DNA of 64,000 bases from assembly GCF_947077765.1 (NCBI RefSeq), contig NZ_CAMTTF010000006.1:1-64000 (forward strand), in the 5' to 3' direction. The notes below the pieces were generated by a model. That model did not search any database, had not been told where the DNA came from, and saw nothing but the letters and a program-made list of their open reading frames with translations. A program made the position numbers and the translations under genes. Shown piece by piece: positions 37,221 to 45,670 of the stretch. The first letter of the stretch is position 1. Every line of letters starts with the position of its first letter. Source of the DNA: Salinibacter grassmerensis (GTDB lineage: Bacteria; Bacteroidota; Rhodothermia; Rhodothermales; Salinibacteraceae).

Positions 37221-38093
37221 ATGGACACACTTTCAGTTGTCAATCAGAAGGGAGGAGTGGGCAAGACCACCACCACGGTCTGCCTGGCCACTGCCCTCTC
37301 AAGACTTGGGTATTCAGTCCTCGTCGTTGACCTGGATCCTCAGATGAACGGAACGAAGTGGATGCTTGGGCGAGAGCTGGAGGATGACGAGGCGTCGGTG
37401 CTGGACGCTATCGTGACGGCAGGTGATAACGGGGAGTCCTCCTCTTCCGACTGGCCGCTTGCCCGTCTCACAGAGCCATCCGATCTTGGCTTCGACTTTG
37501 TACCCGCCCATGCCGATCTGGCGAATGTAGAGGGTGAGATCGGCGAAAAACCCTCCCGGCCATATCTGCTGAGAGAGCGACTCCAGGAAGTGGAGGAGAA
37601 GCACGGCTTCAAGTACCTGCGGGAGGTAGGCGCTCACAACGCTTCAGAGGAGCCTTACGACATGTGCCTTATAGACTGCCCTCCCTCGCTTGGTTTGCTC
37701 GTTGTGCAGGCGCTCACGGCCTCTGATGGGCTAATCGTTCCTGTTTCGGTAGACGGAATGTCGATGCAGGGTCTGAGTCAGCTCGTAAACACCACGAGAG
37801 AGGTTCGAAAGTACCTGAACGACACGGTCGAGATTGTCGGTCTTCTGCCGAACAATCTCGACTACCGTGCTGGGCTCGTAAACGAAGGCCTGGAGGCTCT
37901 CCGGAAAAACTATGAGGACCTGGTTTTGGACACGGAAGTGCCGTGGCGGTCGAAAATTATCGAGACGTCGACCTACGGGACAACCCTCTACGAACATGCC
38001 CCTTCTAGCGATGCGGTTCAGATCTACGAGAATCTGGCCCGGGAAGTCGTCTCCAAGATCAGCGTGCCCGAGGCTGAGGACGCACGTCCCTGA
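37221..38093 (+). CDS. parA: ParA partition ATPase
   Basis: Walker-type plasmid partition ATPase, 290 residues without an N-terminal helix-turn-helix, so of the type Ib layout. Deviant Walker A 'VNQKGGVGKTTTTVCLA' at residues ~7-23, A' region 'VLVVDLDPQMNGTKWML', and Walker B 'YDMCLIDCPPSLGLLV'. C-terminal 'VEIVGLLPNNLDYRAG' and 'VPWRSKIIETSTYGTTLYEH' match ParA/Soj proteins. The family makes ATP-dependent gradients on the nucleoid that move ParB-bound plasmids. ATG 37221 ('MDTLSVVNQKGG') is chosen over an upstream start because ParA proteins of this type begin at the P-loop strand. It forms an operon with the RHH protein 62 nt downstream. Confidence 0.95.
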   Translation: MDTLSVVNQKGGVGKTTTTVCLATALSRLGYSVLVVDLDPQMNGTKWMLGRELEDDEASVLDAIVTAGDNGESSSSDWPLARLTEPSDLGFDFVPAHADLANVEGEIGEKPSRPYLLRERLQEVEEKHGFKYLREVGAHNASEEPYDMCLIDCPPSLGLLVVQALTASDGLIVPVSVDGMSMQGLSQLVNTTREVRKYLNDTVEIVGLLPNNLDYRAGLVNEGLEALRKNYEDLVLDTEVPWRSKIIETSTYGTTLYEHAPSSDAVQIYENLAREVVSKISVPEAEDARP

Positions 38094-38155
38094 GGCATTC
38101 GGAAGCCCGTAGTCTACCCCCTCGATGCATACCTTCCTGATTCGGTTTTACTCAC

Positions 38156-38650
38156 ATGCCCAAGAAAAGTGATCGCCCTGAGCACGAATCCGCAATGTCG
38201 AGTCTCCTCCCAGACGTCTCCCTCGATGAGGAGTCGCCGCAGGATGACGAAGGTCAAGAACTAGAGAACTCTAGAACGAAAGAAGAAAAGAACTATAGTT
38301 CTGCAGAACCATCGTCCGGCGACGGATCGGAAGCAAATAGGGAAGGAGAAAACCAGGGAAGTAAAGCCGGTTCTTCTGACCCGCAGCAGATTTCTGAGGA
38401 TCAGTCCGAAATGCCGGTGCTTCCCGAGCGTCGGCCTGAACTGGATCAAAAGATAGGTCCCTATGTCTCCGACGACGTAAACGAGGCCCTTGAGGAGGTG
38501 TACCTTACCCTCCGCCGGCGATTTGGGAAGAAGGCCAGCAAGAGTCTTATCGTGGAGGCCGCCCTCCGGTATTTCCTGAATGACTCCATGAGACGGGGGA
38601 AGAAGGGAGAGATCTCGAAATGGATGAGACGTGTGCTCGACTCGGCTTAA
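38156..38650 (+). CDS. ParB-like ribbon-helix-helix centromere-binding protein
   Basis: 164 residues, second gene of the parA operon. The first ~95 residues are disordered and acidic ('DEESPQDDEGQELENS'). The C-terminal ~60 are folded: 'KIGPYVSDDVNEALEEVY' (strand and helix), 'RRFGKKASKSLIVEAALRYF' (turn and second helix), 'KGEISKWMRRVL'. This is the ribbon-helix-helix layout of small ParB adaptors. Such proteins bind arrays of short repeats as dimers and repress parA. Two arrays of 8-bp sites, upstream of parA and inside this gene, are the obvious targets. The binding itself is inferred. Confidence 0.85.
   Translation: MPKKSDRPEHESAMSSLLPDVSLDEESPQDDEGQELENSRTKEEKNYSSAEPSSGDGSEANREGENQGSKAGSSDPQQISEDQSEMPVLPERRPELDQKIGPYVSDDVNEALEEVYLTLRRRFGKKASKSLIVEAALRYFLNDSMRRGKKGEISKWMRRVLDSA
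38257..38312. repeat. Octad array inside the parB coding sequence (candidate centromere)
   Basis: Seven 8-bp units in perfect phase (starts 38257, 38265, 38273, 38281, 38289, 38297, 38305). Five begin AGAAC, one is AGAAG and one is the inverted form AGTTCT. Units 38289 and 38297 together form the perfect palindrome AGAACTATAGTTCT. Eight is not a multiple of three, so the period cannot come from a protein repeat; the encoded stretch (residues ~34-52) is in the disordered region. The same half-site and phase occur upstream of parA. Confidence 0.8.
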
Positions 38651-39113
38651 CTACGACCTTCAACCCAGGAGTTTCTTGTTCTGGAGGAGGCAGAGTCTGA
38701 TGTCCTGGAAGTCCCGCAGGCATGGTCACATCGTCAGTTACTGAAGACCCGATGTTGAACTGCCCGAAGCTGGACGGTAGAGATAGTCTGACACAAGCGC
38801 CCGGGATACGGCTGTGTGACCACTCCTGTACGGTTGTGCCATGGCCCTAAGACAGGTAACAACTTCTACGCTTCATCTTCTTTCTGTTATCCAGTGTAGA
38901 AAACGATTTCTCTACCTCTGGGGATCGACAGAACGTTTCACCGTAATGACTTTCGAAGGCGATCCAACTGTGACTCTGAGCGTTTTCCTATTTACTAGGT
39001 CAGTACTGCAAGTAAACTGCCGTCCCCGATGGCTGCTGAAGTTTGTTTCAGAGTCACGAAGAGCAAGCTGGTACTTCCTGCTCATCAAACTCGCGAAGTG
39101 AGGAATTGACGTC
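38651..39113. other. Intergenic, possible regulatory DNA
   Basis: An 86-codon frame at 38841-39101 lacks coding character. The region is AT-richer than average. No further AGAAC octads seen. Confidence 0.4.
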
Positions 39114-39797
39114 ATGGGCGTATCACACTACCGAGAGCGAACGTTGGATGTCATTGTTGCGGGGGGCGGTCGCGTAGGTCGGGAGACAGCCATGCTGATG
39201 ACGTCCTATGGGCATCAGGTGACCATCATCGAACAAGATCCTCGGATCACCCGAGTTCATTCAGGTCAGCAGGATGATATTACTTTTGTCCAGGGGGATG
39301 CGACCGAAGAAGATACGCTTACGTCTGTCGGCATCCGTGACGCAGACATCGTTCTTGCCTTGACGGATAGTGAAAGCACCAACGTAGACATATGTCAACG
39401 GGCTATGGACTTTGCTCCAGAGACACGCCGTATAGCTCGTAGCCATCGTCCCCCCGCAGCTACTGGCAACCCCGATGGCGTCGGAGCCTTCGTATTCCCA
39501 GAGCGGGCTGGAGCACGTGTCGCCATTGGTCGAGCATTCGGGGCTCCAGTTCAACCGATTACGGACCTTTCGACGCGATTTGAACTGGTCGAGATTGAGG
39601 CCAGGGCCGATGCGACCGCCGTGGGAAAATCACTTGCAGAACTGGACTTGCCGACCAGGGCAACAGTCATCACGGACCTTGGAACCGAAGATCTAGCAGA
39701 TGGGGATATGGTAATTGAAGCGGGGCGCCAGTACATGATCGCTACTCGGCCGGGTGCCGTTGATGACCTCAAAGAGTTGTTTTGGAACCGAGAATAA
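39114..39797 (+). CDS. TrkA/KtrA-like RCK protein (K+ uptake regulator)
   Basis: Soluble regulator of 227 residues. The RCK_N Rossmann domain begins 'DVIVAGGGRVGRETAMLM', continues 'HQVTIIEQDPRITR' and 'FVQGDATEEDTLTSVGI', and has 'ADIVLALTDSESTNVDICQR'. A shorter RCK_C-type domain follows ('TRFELVEIEARADATAVGKS', 'EAGRQYMIATRPG'). These proteins bind NAD or ATP and gate TrkH/KtrB potassium transporters. No transporter gene is nearby, so it may act on a chromosomal one. A salt-in halophile depends on K+ uptake. It lies between the partition genes and the replication origin, an odd place for a transport gene. Confidence 0.88.
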   Translation: MGVSHYRERTLDVIVAGGGRVGRETAMLMTSYGHQVTIIEQDPRITRVHSGQQDDITFVQGDATEEDTLTSVGIRDADIVLALTDSESTNVDICQRAMDFAPETRRIARSHRPPAATGNPDGVGAFVFPERAGARVAIGRAFGAPVQPITDLSTRFELVEIEARADATAVGKSLAELDLPTRATVITDLGTEDLADGDMVIEAGRQYMIATRPGAVDDLKELFWNRE

Positions 39798-40150
39798 AGA
39801 CTCTTCCCTTGTGATAGGTCACGCAAGCCCGTACTACGCAGCTGGTACTTCCACTACTGATGAGTTATCAGCCATCCAGTTATCGCTTGCGAGGTCTATT
39901 TACCCGGGGTCGTCGCAGCCAAAGAGCAATGCAGCGGGTATCGTAGGGGGCACCATTAGTGCTATAAAAACTGTTTTGCGTCTCAGGGGCTGCTGGGAAG
40001 CTATTCATCTTCCTGCCTGTCACATCTCCTACCTGAAGCTCTTCCGTGAAGAGGGAGAGATCCTGATGACGCCCAAGTTGATCAAAGGCTTTAAGACTTC
40101 TCGACGCGTTGCAGTCTGACTTTCCACGGCCGGATCAGAAACAAGAAGAA
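39798..40150. other. Intergenic before the origin
   Basis: A 122-codon frame partly overlaps the end of the RCK gene but has no coding character. I see no gene. Confidence 0.4.
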
Positions 40151-40152
40151 GG

Positions 40153-40164
40153 TCTCTCGCACCC
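40153..40164 (-). repeat. Inverted partial iteron
   Basis: TCTCTCGCACCC on the plus strand is the reverse complement of the first half of the origin iteron (GGGTGCGAGAGA), whereas the ATCACAGT half is missing. It lies about 100 bp from the main array, on the other side of the AT-rich segment. In iteron plasmids, inverted half-copies often mark initiator-dimer repressor sites, but they usually sit at the rep promoter, so the role here is open. Confidence 0.55.
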
Positions 40165-40716
40165 TTCTCTCGAAGGCTGGGCGCACGCCATTATATATTA
40201 TTTCTAATTAGAGTATTACTACATTAGCGTTCTTCCATCTTACTGGAAACACTCTACTTATAGATCGAGGGTGCGAGAGAATCACAGTGAGGGTGCGAGG
40301 AAACCACAGTGAGGGTGCGAGAGAATCACAGTGAGGGTGCGAGGAAACCACAGTGAGGGTGCGAGAGAATCACAGTCTCCGCTGACGAGGGTGCGAGGAA
40401 ATCACAGTTGGGGATTTCTGCCCCTATGAAGAGTGCCCTTCTCCTGCACAAACCATCGTATTGGGCCTAAAGCTAAAGGGTGCGAGGGAATCACAGCCGC
40501 TGTTCCAAGGGCGAAAGGCCCAGCGTTTTTCGCTAGAGAGATCGGTTCTCGGTCGATAAGAGCCCCCGGACGACCCGTTGACGCTTCCAAATAGGCTGGT
40601 CCAAGGGCAAGGGTGCGAGGAAATCACAGTCCTTAGGTTGGAGAGTGCGAGGGAATCACAGTCTCTAGGACGGAGGGTGCGAGGAAATCACAGTGAGGGT
40701 GCGAGGGAATCACAGT
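40165..40716. other. Plasmid replication origin (oriV)
   Basis: An AT-rich stretch of about 80 bp (about 40188-40266, containing TTATATATTATTTC and similar), the expected unwinding element, followed by 11 iterons (40267-40716), and the rep gene 150 bp further. This order, AT-rich region, direct repeats, initiator gene, is the classic iteron-plasmid origin. I found no DnaA box of the usual form, but I searched only by eye. Confidence 0.9.
40267..40716 (+). repeat. Eleven 22-bp iterons
   Basis: Consensus core GGGTGCGAGRRAATCACAGT, usually preceded by GA. Five copies are contiguous with no spacer (40267-40376; copies start at 40267, 40289, 40311, 40333, 40355). The others start at 40387, 40476, 40609, 40641, 40673 and 40695; the last two are contiguous. 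Two tandem copies read AACC in place of AATC, the copy at 40641 starts GAGAGTG, and that at 40476 ends in C rather than T. Twenty-two bp is about two helical turns, so bound initiators face the same side. Expected binding site of the Rep protein at 40866. Confidence 0.95.
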
Positions 40717-40865
40717 CAAAATTGCCCCTGTCTCCGAAATTGGTTAGAGTATCTGTCTCTGAAAATGCGTTATCGAGTCGAATGGCGTAGTGGCTAAACG
40801 CTGAATACGGCGACTTGACCATACAGTCCTCAATCACTGGCCCCACTGACGGTGGTGACCCGCCT

Positions 40866-41903
40866 ATGTCCAAACAGCGGAGGTTGGAGTTCGATGCCCA
40901 AGAGGATCAGGTCGTGGCAAAGGCCAACCAGCTTATCCAGGGACGCCATGACTTCACGACCGCGGAGCAGCGGATCTTCGTTTCCATGATTGCGAAGCTT
41001 AACCGCAACATGGAGACCTTTCCTGAACAAAAAATCCGGATCGAGGATGTCTGCGGACCTTCCGGGATCGATCCCAGCAATCTTTACCGCAGGGTCGACG
41101 AGATCACCGATAATCTACTGGATAAGAAAGTTTCCGTACGACAGAACAACAGTCAGGGTGAGGAGACCCGCTTCAAGAAGTACAATGTGTTTTCGATGTG
41201 TGAGTACAAGCGGGGCAGTGGGACCGTCACCGCGAAGTTTAACGACGACATGGCTCCCTTCCTCTTGAAGCTGAAGGAGCGGTTCACGCTCTACTTGGTG
41301 ACAGTCTTCCTGCGTCTGAGATCGCGGTACAGCACGCAAATCTACGAACGCCTCAAGATGCGCCAGGACCTGCGTCACCTTTCGATGTCGGTCGGGGAGC
41401 TTCGCAGAGAGCTGTCGATCGAGAACAAGTACTCGAAGTTTTCCGATCTCAAACGCTCCGTACTGGAGAGGGCACGCAAGGAGCTGAAAGAGAAGGCGGA
41501 CATATACTTTACCTATCGCATCAACCGAGTGAACAACTCCCCTCGGTCGATCGACTTTTTCATTCACGACAACGAGCCCGTTATCCAGGAAATTTTGGAA
41601 GGAAATGAGAGCATGCCCGATTCCGTGCCCGGTCGGAAAGAGCAGAAAGAGAATGAACCCGCAAATAGTGTAAAAGGGGAGGAAGGCCAAAGAGAGCCCC
41701 CGAACGTCGACGCGAAGGCATTATTCCTCAGTGACCGGACACAGGAAGAAATCCAGTTCTTAGACCAGGACCAAGTCGATGATCTCTACGGGCAGGCCCG
41801 GGACCAAGTCACCAGAGAGGAGGGGGAGGTGTCCGAAGTATACATGGAGTCGATGATTGCGTCTCGAATGGAAAAGCTCTGGGGCGAATCATCCCGCCCT
41901 TGA
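40866..41903 (+). CDS. Rep_3-family plasmid replication initiator
   Basis: 345 residues. The N-terminal part 'VVAKANQLIQGRHDFTTAEQ' then 'RIFVSMIAKL' is the start of the Rep_3 (RepE/Pi-like) winged-helix pair; 'CGPSGIDPSNLYRRVDEITD' and 'RLRSRYSTQIYERLKMR' with 'SMSVGELRREL' mark the two DNA-binding domains. The C-terminal ~90 residues are a charged, disordered extension. The protein should bind the iterons 150 bp upstream and start replication; dimers probably repress its own promoter. ATG 40866 is used because translation upstream would be from a TTG and adds unrelated sequence. No copy-number antisense RNA was recognised. Confidence 0.93.
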   Translation: MSKQRRLEFDAQEDQVVAKANQLIQGRHDFTTAEQRIFVSMIAKLNRNMETFPEQKIRIEDVCGPSGIDPSNLYRRVDEITDNLLDKKVSVRQNNSQGEETRFKKYNVFSMCEYKRGSGTVTAKFNDDMAPFLLKLKERFTLYLVTVFLRLRSRYSTQIYERLKMRQDLRHLSMSVGELRRELSIENKYSKFSDLKRSVLERARKELKEKADIYFTYRINRVNNSPRSIDFFIHDNEPVIQEILEGNESMPDSVPGRKEQKENEPANSVKGEEGQREPPNVDAKALFLSDRTQEEIQFLDQDQVDDLYGQARDQVTREEGEVSEVYMESMIASRMEKLWGESSRP

Positions 41904-43746
41904 AGGATCCTTTGTCCTGAGGAACGAGAAATGGCCTAGACTAGAGAAGGCCTTCCGAATATCTCAGAGTGGTGTGAATCGACTCGTGTTGTCCCTGGAG
42001 ACCTGTACTCGAGGGCGCTCACCTTTCGGAAACGAGATGTCCACCAGACTCATCGAGCTGAGCCAGTCGCGCTCGCCTGCCTGTGAGACATCCCGTTCTC
42101 CCGACGAGCCTGTCTCTGACGGAGGCCTCCCCGCGGGCTGGGAGGTACCAATACGCAAACGCTCGCCGCTGTCGAGGCGCTCGTCTGGATGACCCCCACT
42201 GAACATTATCCGGCAAGAGAGGCCTGTGCAATTCGGTGAGGGTTAGCTACGAACGTAGGGCCGTCGTATCGACACGTGAACCGGAGGTAGAGACGTGCGC
42301 AGAATTTTCCTCCAGTCAAGCTGAAGGAAGACAGCTCGACCGTAACACATCCAGACCAGTTGCGATGAGAGGAGGAGAAGAGAAAACTCATGTTCAGAAA
42401 CGGGGCTCACCTGTGGGGCAGGGCCCGAAAACTCAGACGTAGAAATACTCCGAGGTGGAGATACAAGGAAGGAAAACGCTGTCCCATCTGGAACTAAACC
42501 AGGGGGGAGGGGCACACCTAGTGAGCTTGGTCTCAGTCGGGCTGGCACGTCGGTCGTTTCCGTAGGCTGTCCCTGAGGCCTCGGACGGGGTAAGGTGTAC
42601 CGTTCTCACAGTTTGGAGGAAGGCACCCCAATCCGCCGAGAATCCGATCATTGCCGATCGCGGCTGGGACGGAATTCGTTCTTGCATGGTGATTGCCAGT
42701 AGCCGCGTACCCGCGAAAAAAGCAATTCACAGGGTGAATGTCATTGAGAGGGTAGCTCGGAGGTATGCCGCCACACAGGGTCTGACAGGCCCTGCAACAC
42801 TGGTAATCCGTTATTGCAAGGCAAGAGCTTATGTCACGGCTTTGCCCGTCCTTGTCCAAGAGTTTTGCTGCATCCGGAAAAGCTTTTTAGTTTTCGAAGC
42901 TAGCGTGCTTTAGTTATCCTTGTCTCGTCTTCGTGCCTCTTCGCCCGCATATTGTCGCAACGAGCTTCGTGTTGGACCAAGCAGTCACACAGAGAAGCTA
43001 CTACGGTCTGCTTTACATTTTGGATCCTGCACATACCTGAAAGTAGCGTGCAATAACAGAGATTAACGGGCCAGCTAAATAGACTCAAATCATGTTTTGG
43101 GTACAAGGTCTGACGGCCTCTGCCTGGGCTTGCACTAGCCTCGTGCCTCATGTTCTTCGGCAGATCGTCTTGCTTCGATCATGATACCGATGCTACCGGT
43201 GCTGAAGACTTGGGCACGGTGGATGTTCGTGCCATCATCAAACCGATTAGCGACTGGCAAGCAGTGGCCCTGAAAGATAAGTATAAGCTACGCTGCGAGG
43301 GTCTGCCAGGACCATCAGCTCGATACAATCAGAACTTCGATGAAGAGCGAAGACGCAGGTATCACCACGTATTGGGGCGTCGAGCAACTGCATGGCTCTC
43401 TTTCCAGTCCGGCCGGCCCGCGAGCAGCCCGGGGATGTCATCCACGGGCTCTTTCCCTACGGAAACAGGTGGTTGTTTCTGATGGAGAGAGACTTGCGGA
43501 GAATCCATTCTCCGACAGAACCCGCGCAGGGTCCGAACCTCGCGGGGTGACCTGCCTAGAGACAAAAGCCCTGCCACTGATATCGATGAGCGAGACCAGC
43601 ATGGGCGTGGACCTGCCCCCTGAAACGCTGGAGAGAACAGAGAAGGCCGCTCCACCGGACGATAGAAAAGAGGCAGTTACTCAAGTAGTCCGGAATTAAG
43701 GACCGGTCGTCCCCCCCTTTGAAGAGGCCAGGACCGGCGACCACGG
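41904..43746. other. Long non-coding stretch after rep (about 1.8 kb)
   Basis: None of the open frames on either strand reads like protein. No transposase remnants or obvious repeats are seen. Possible contents (termination region, antisense RNA, further partition sites) cannot be supported from sequence alone. Confidence 0.4.
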
Positions 43747-45096
43747 TCAAAGTGCTGCCGGCTCAACACCAGCGATCTCGAATCGGGCTCCTCCACTGTT
43801 GCTCTCGGACACCGACAGGGACCAGCCGTGGGCTTCCGCGACTTCCCGGACAATCACAAGCCCCAGCCCAGTTCCTCCCTCACGGGTGCTGTGCCCCGCC
43901 TCAAAAACGGTCTCGCGTTGCTCAGGAGGGATACCTGGGCCGTCGTCCGCGACAAAGAACCCGTCTTCGGTTCTGCTGGCCGTCACGGTGGCCGCCCTCC
44001 CGGCGTGGTCAATGGCATTGCGGAATAGGTTCTCCAGGAGTTGCCGCAGGCGCCCCTCGTGGGCCAGAAAGCCCGAACACGTCTTCGAGGAACCCTCGGT
44101 TCTAGCCTCGTTCTCGACGCAGAGCGTTGCGTCCGGACTACCAGCTTGCTCCCAGGACGCCTCGGCGGCATCTCTGAACCGAACCGCCGTCACATCGTCG
44201 GGCCCGAGGTTCTGATCCCCGTGCGCCAGGGCAAGGGTGTCGGTAATGATTCCCTCCATGCGGTCCAGGGCTCGTTTGGAGATCCGCAGGTGTTTCTGCA
44301 GCTTTTCCACCTTGGTCTTTTCCTCACCATGCTCGTCGTCGAGGGCCTCCGATGGCTCGTTCGAGTCGAGATCCTCGGAGTCGAAGAGATGCCGGGCCAT
44401 GTACAGGTTCATCTGGGCCGCATTCAACGGATTTCGGAGGTCGTGGGTGACCAGCTCGGCAAACTGCTCAGTGCGCTCTCGGGAGCGCTGTCGCTCGAGC
44501 TCGTAGCTCGCCCAGCGGGTCAGAAGCTCCACGAGTGCTTCGTCTTCGTTGCTGAACGGACGGGCCCGGGCTTCTTGGGATGCAAAGCAGAACGTGCCGT
44601 AGAGTTCTCCCTCCACCTCAATCCGGGACCCAATGTACGCGCCGAACCCGAACCGCTCTCGGGCCGGATCCGCCTTCCAGCCGTCGGCCGGCGCATTCTG
44701 GATTGACAGAAGCTCCTCCTGGCCAATGGTTCGCCGGCAGTAGGCCTCCGAGAGCGGACAAGTCTCCCCCGACTGAAGAAGTGGATGGTCGCCGGAGGCG
44801 TACAAGATTTTCTGGGTGGCCTTTGCCTGTCCCGAGGATGCCCCTACTGATTCGGGGGGCGCGTCGTCCTCTTCGTCCCCGAGGGACTTTGTCTCTTCAA
44901 TGCGGGTCAGAAATCCGTAGGGAAGCTCCAGGTGTCTTCTGCCGAGGTCGATCAGGCGACGGGTCTTCTCCTCAAAGGTCGCCTCCCCGTCGGCGGTAAT
45001 CCGGTACATTCGTCGGAAGACCGACTGCTCGTTCGAGGAAGAACTCTCCGGAGACGAGCCCTCCTCTGAGTGTCGTTTTGTCTTGCCGTCAGGCAT
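43747..45096 (-). CDS. GAF-domain histidine kinase of haloarchaeal style
   Basis: Soluble sensor kinase of 449 residues. An acidic Ser-rich start is followed by a GAF-type sensor typical of haloarchaeal kinases: 'FEEKTRRLIDLGRRHLELPY', 'GFLTRIEE', 'GETCPLSEAYCRRTI' and 'GELYGTFCFASQEARARPFS'. Then come the phospho-acceptor helix 'FAELVTHDLRNPLNAAQMN' and the ATPase 'LLENLFRNAIDHAG', 'FFVADDGPGIPPEQR' and 'GGTGLGLVIVREVAEAHGW'. The start at 45096 has GAGGT nine bases upstream. No response regulator lies nearby, so it is an orphan kinase. The long acidic insertion between the two kinase helices ('DSEDLDSNEPSEAL') is typical of salt adaptation. Confidence 0.9.
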   Translation of the reverse strand: MPDGKTKRHSEEGSSPESSSSNEQSVFRRMYRITADGEATFEEKTRRLIDLGRRHLELPYGFLTRIEETKSLGDEEDDAPPESVGASSGQAKATQKILYASGDHPLLQSGETCPLSEAYCRRTIGQEELLSIQNAPADGWKADPARERFGFGAYIGSRIEVEGELYGTFCFASQEARARPFSNEDEALVELLTRWASYELERQRSRERTEQFAELVTHDLRNPLNAAQMNLYMARHLFDSEDLDSNEPSEALDDEHGEEKTKVEKLQKHLRISKRALDRMEGIITDTLALAHGDQNLGPDDVTAVRFRDAAEASWEQAGSPDATLCVENEARTEGSSKTCSGFLAHEGRLRQLLENLFRNAIDHAGRAATVTASRTEDGFFVADDGPGIPPEQRETVFEAGHSTREGGTGLGLVIVREVAEAHGWSLSVSESNSGGARFEIAGVEPAAL

Positions 45097-45670
45097 GGTA
45101 GGTACCTCAGTGCAAATCGGGATTGGCAACGCGAGGAAGCCCCCTTTTCCTGTCGTTCTGTGGCATGCTAAGGCGAGCCCCTCTCGAATTCAATTATGAC
45201 GCGCACGGGCAAATAATTCGCCGGAACGGACCTTCATCGGGCGAGCCCAGGCTCATCTCCAGACAGTGCGTGTGGGCGCACAGATCGGAGCTTGAGTTGT
45301 TGGGGCAGACGATGAATGCAGCAGCAGCCCAAGCGACTTCGAGAATCTGTCGAGGTTCGAAGGCCTCAGCACAATCGAAATAGGGAGAGGGAGCCCACGC
45401 CCAAGAGAAAGCCCACGTCCAACCCGGCATGTGGTCTCGGCGGATAGTATCGGCCGTCGAGGGGGCACTCCGTAGAGGGAGCATCGCCGAGGCAAGACCG
45501 GAACAGATCTGTCCGGTTTGGGAACAGAACCTTCCCTGCGGCGCGGCTTTGCCTGGAGGAGCACGTCGGCAGTCTCAACTTTGGGAAACAACGAGGGCAA
45601 AGGATGGCCGCTAGAGACGGATGGGCCTCCCCCGATATTGGTAGGACGGGGACGCAAAACCAGTGGGCTG
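45097..45670. other. Intergenic between two reverse-strand genes
   Basis: No gene seen; overlapping frames have no motifs. Confidence 0.4.

Noticed and set aside
40267-40716. Regularly repeated 22-bp units as a possible CRISPR array
   Set aside because: Five units are contiguous with no spacers, the others have irregular gaps, and a Rep_3 gene follows. These are replication iterons.
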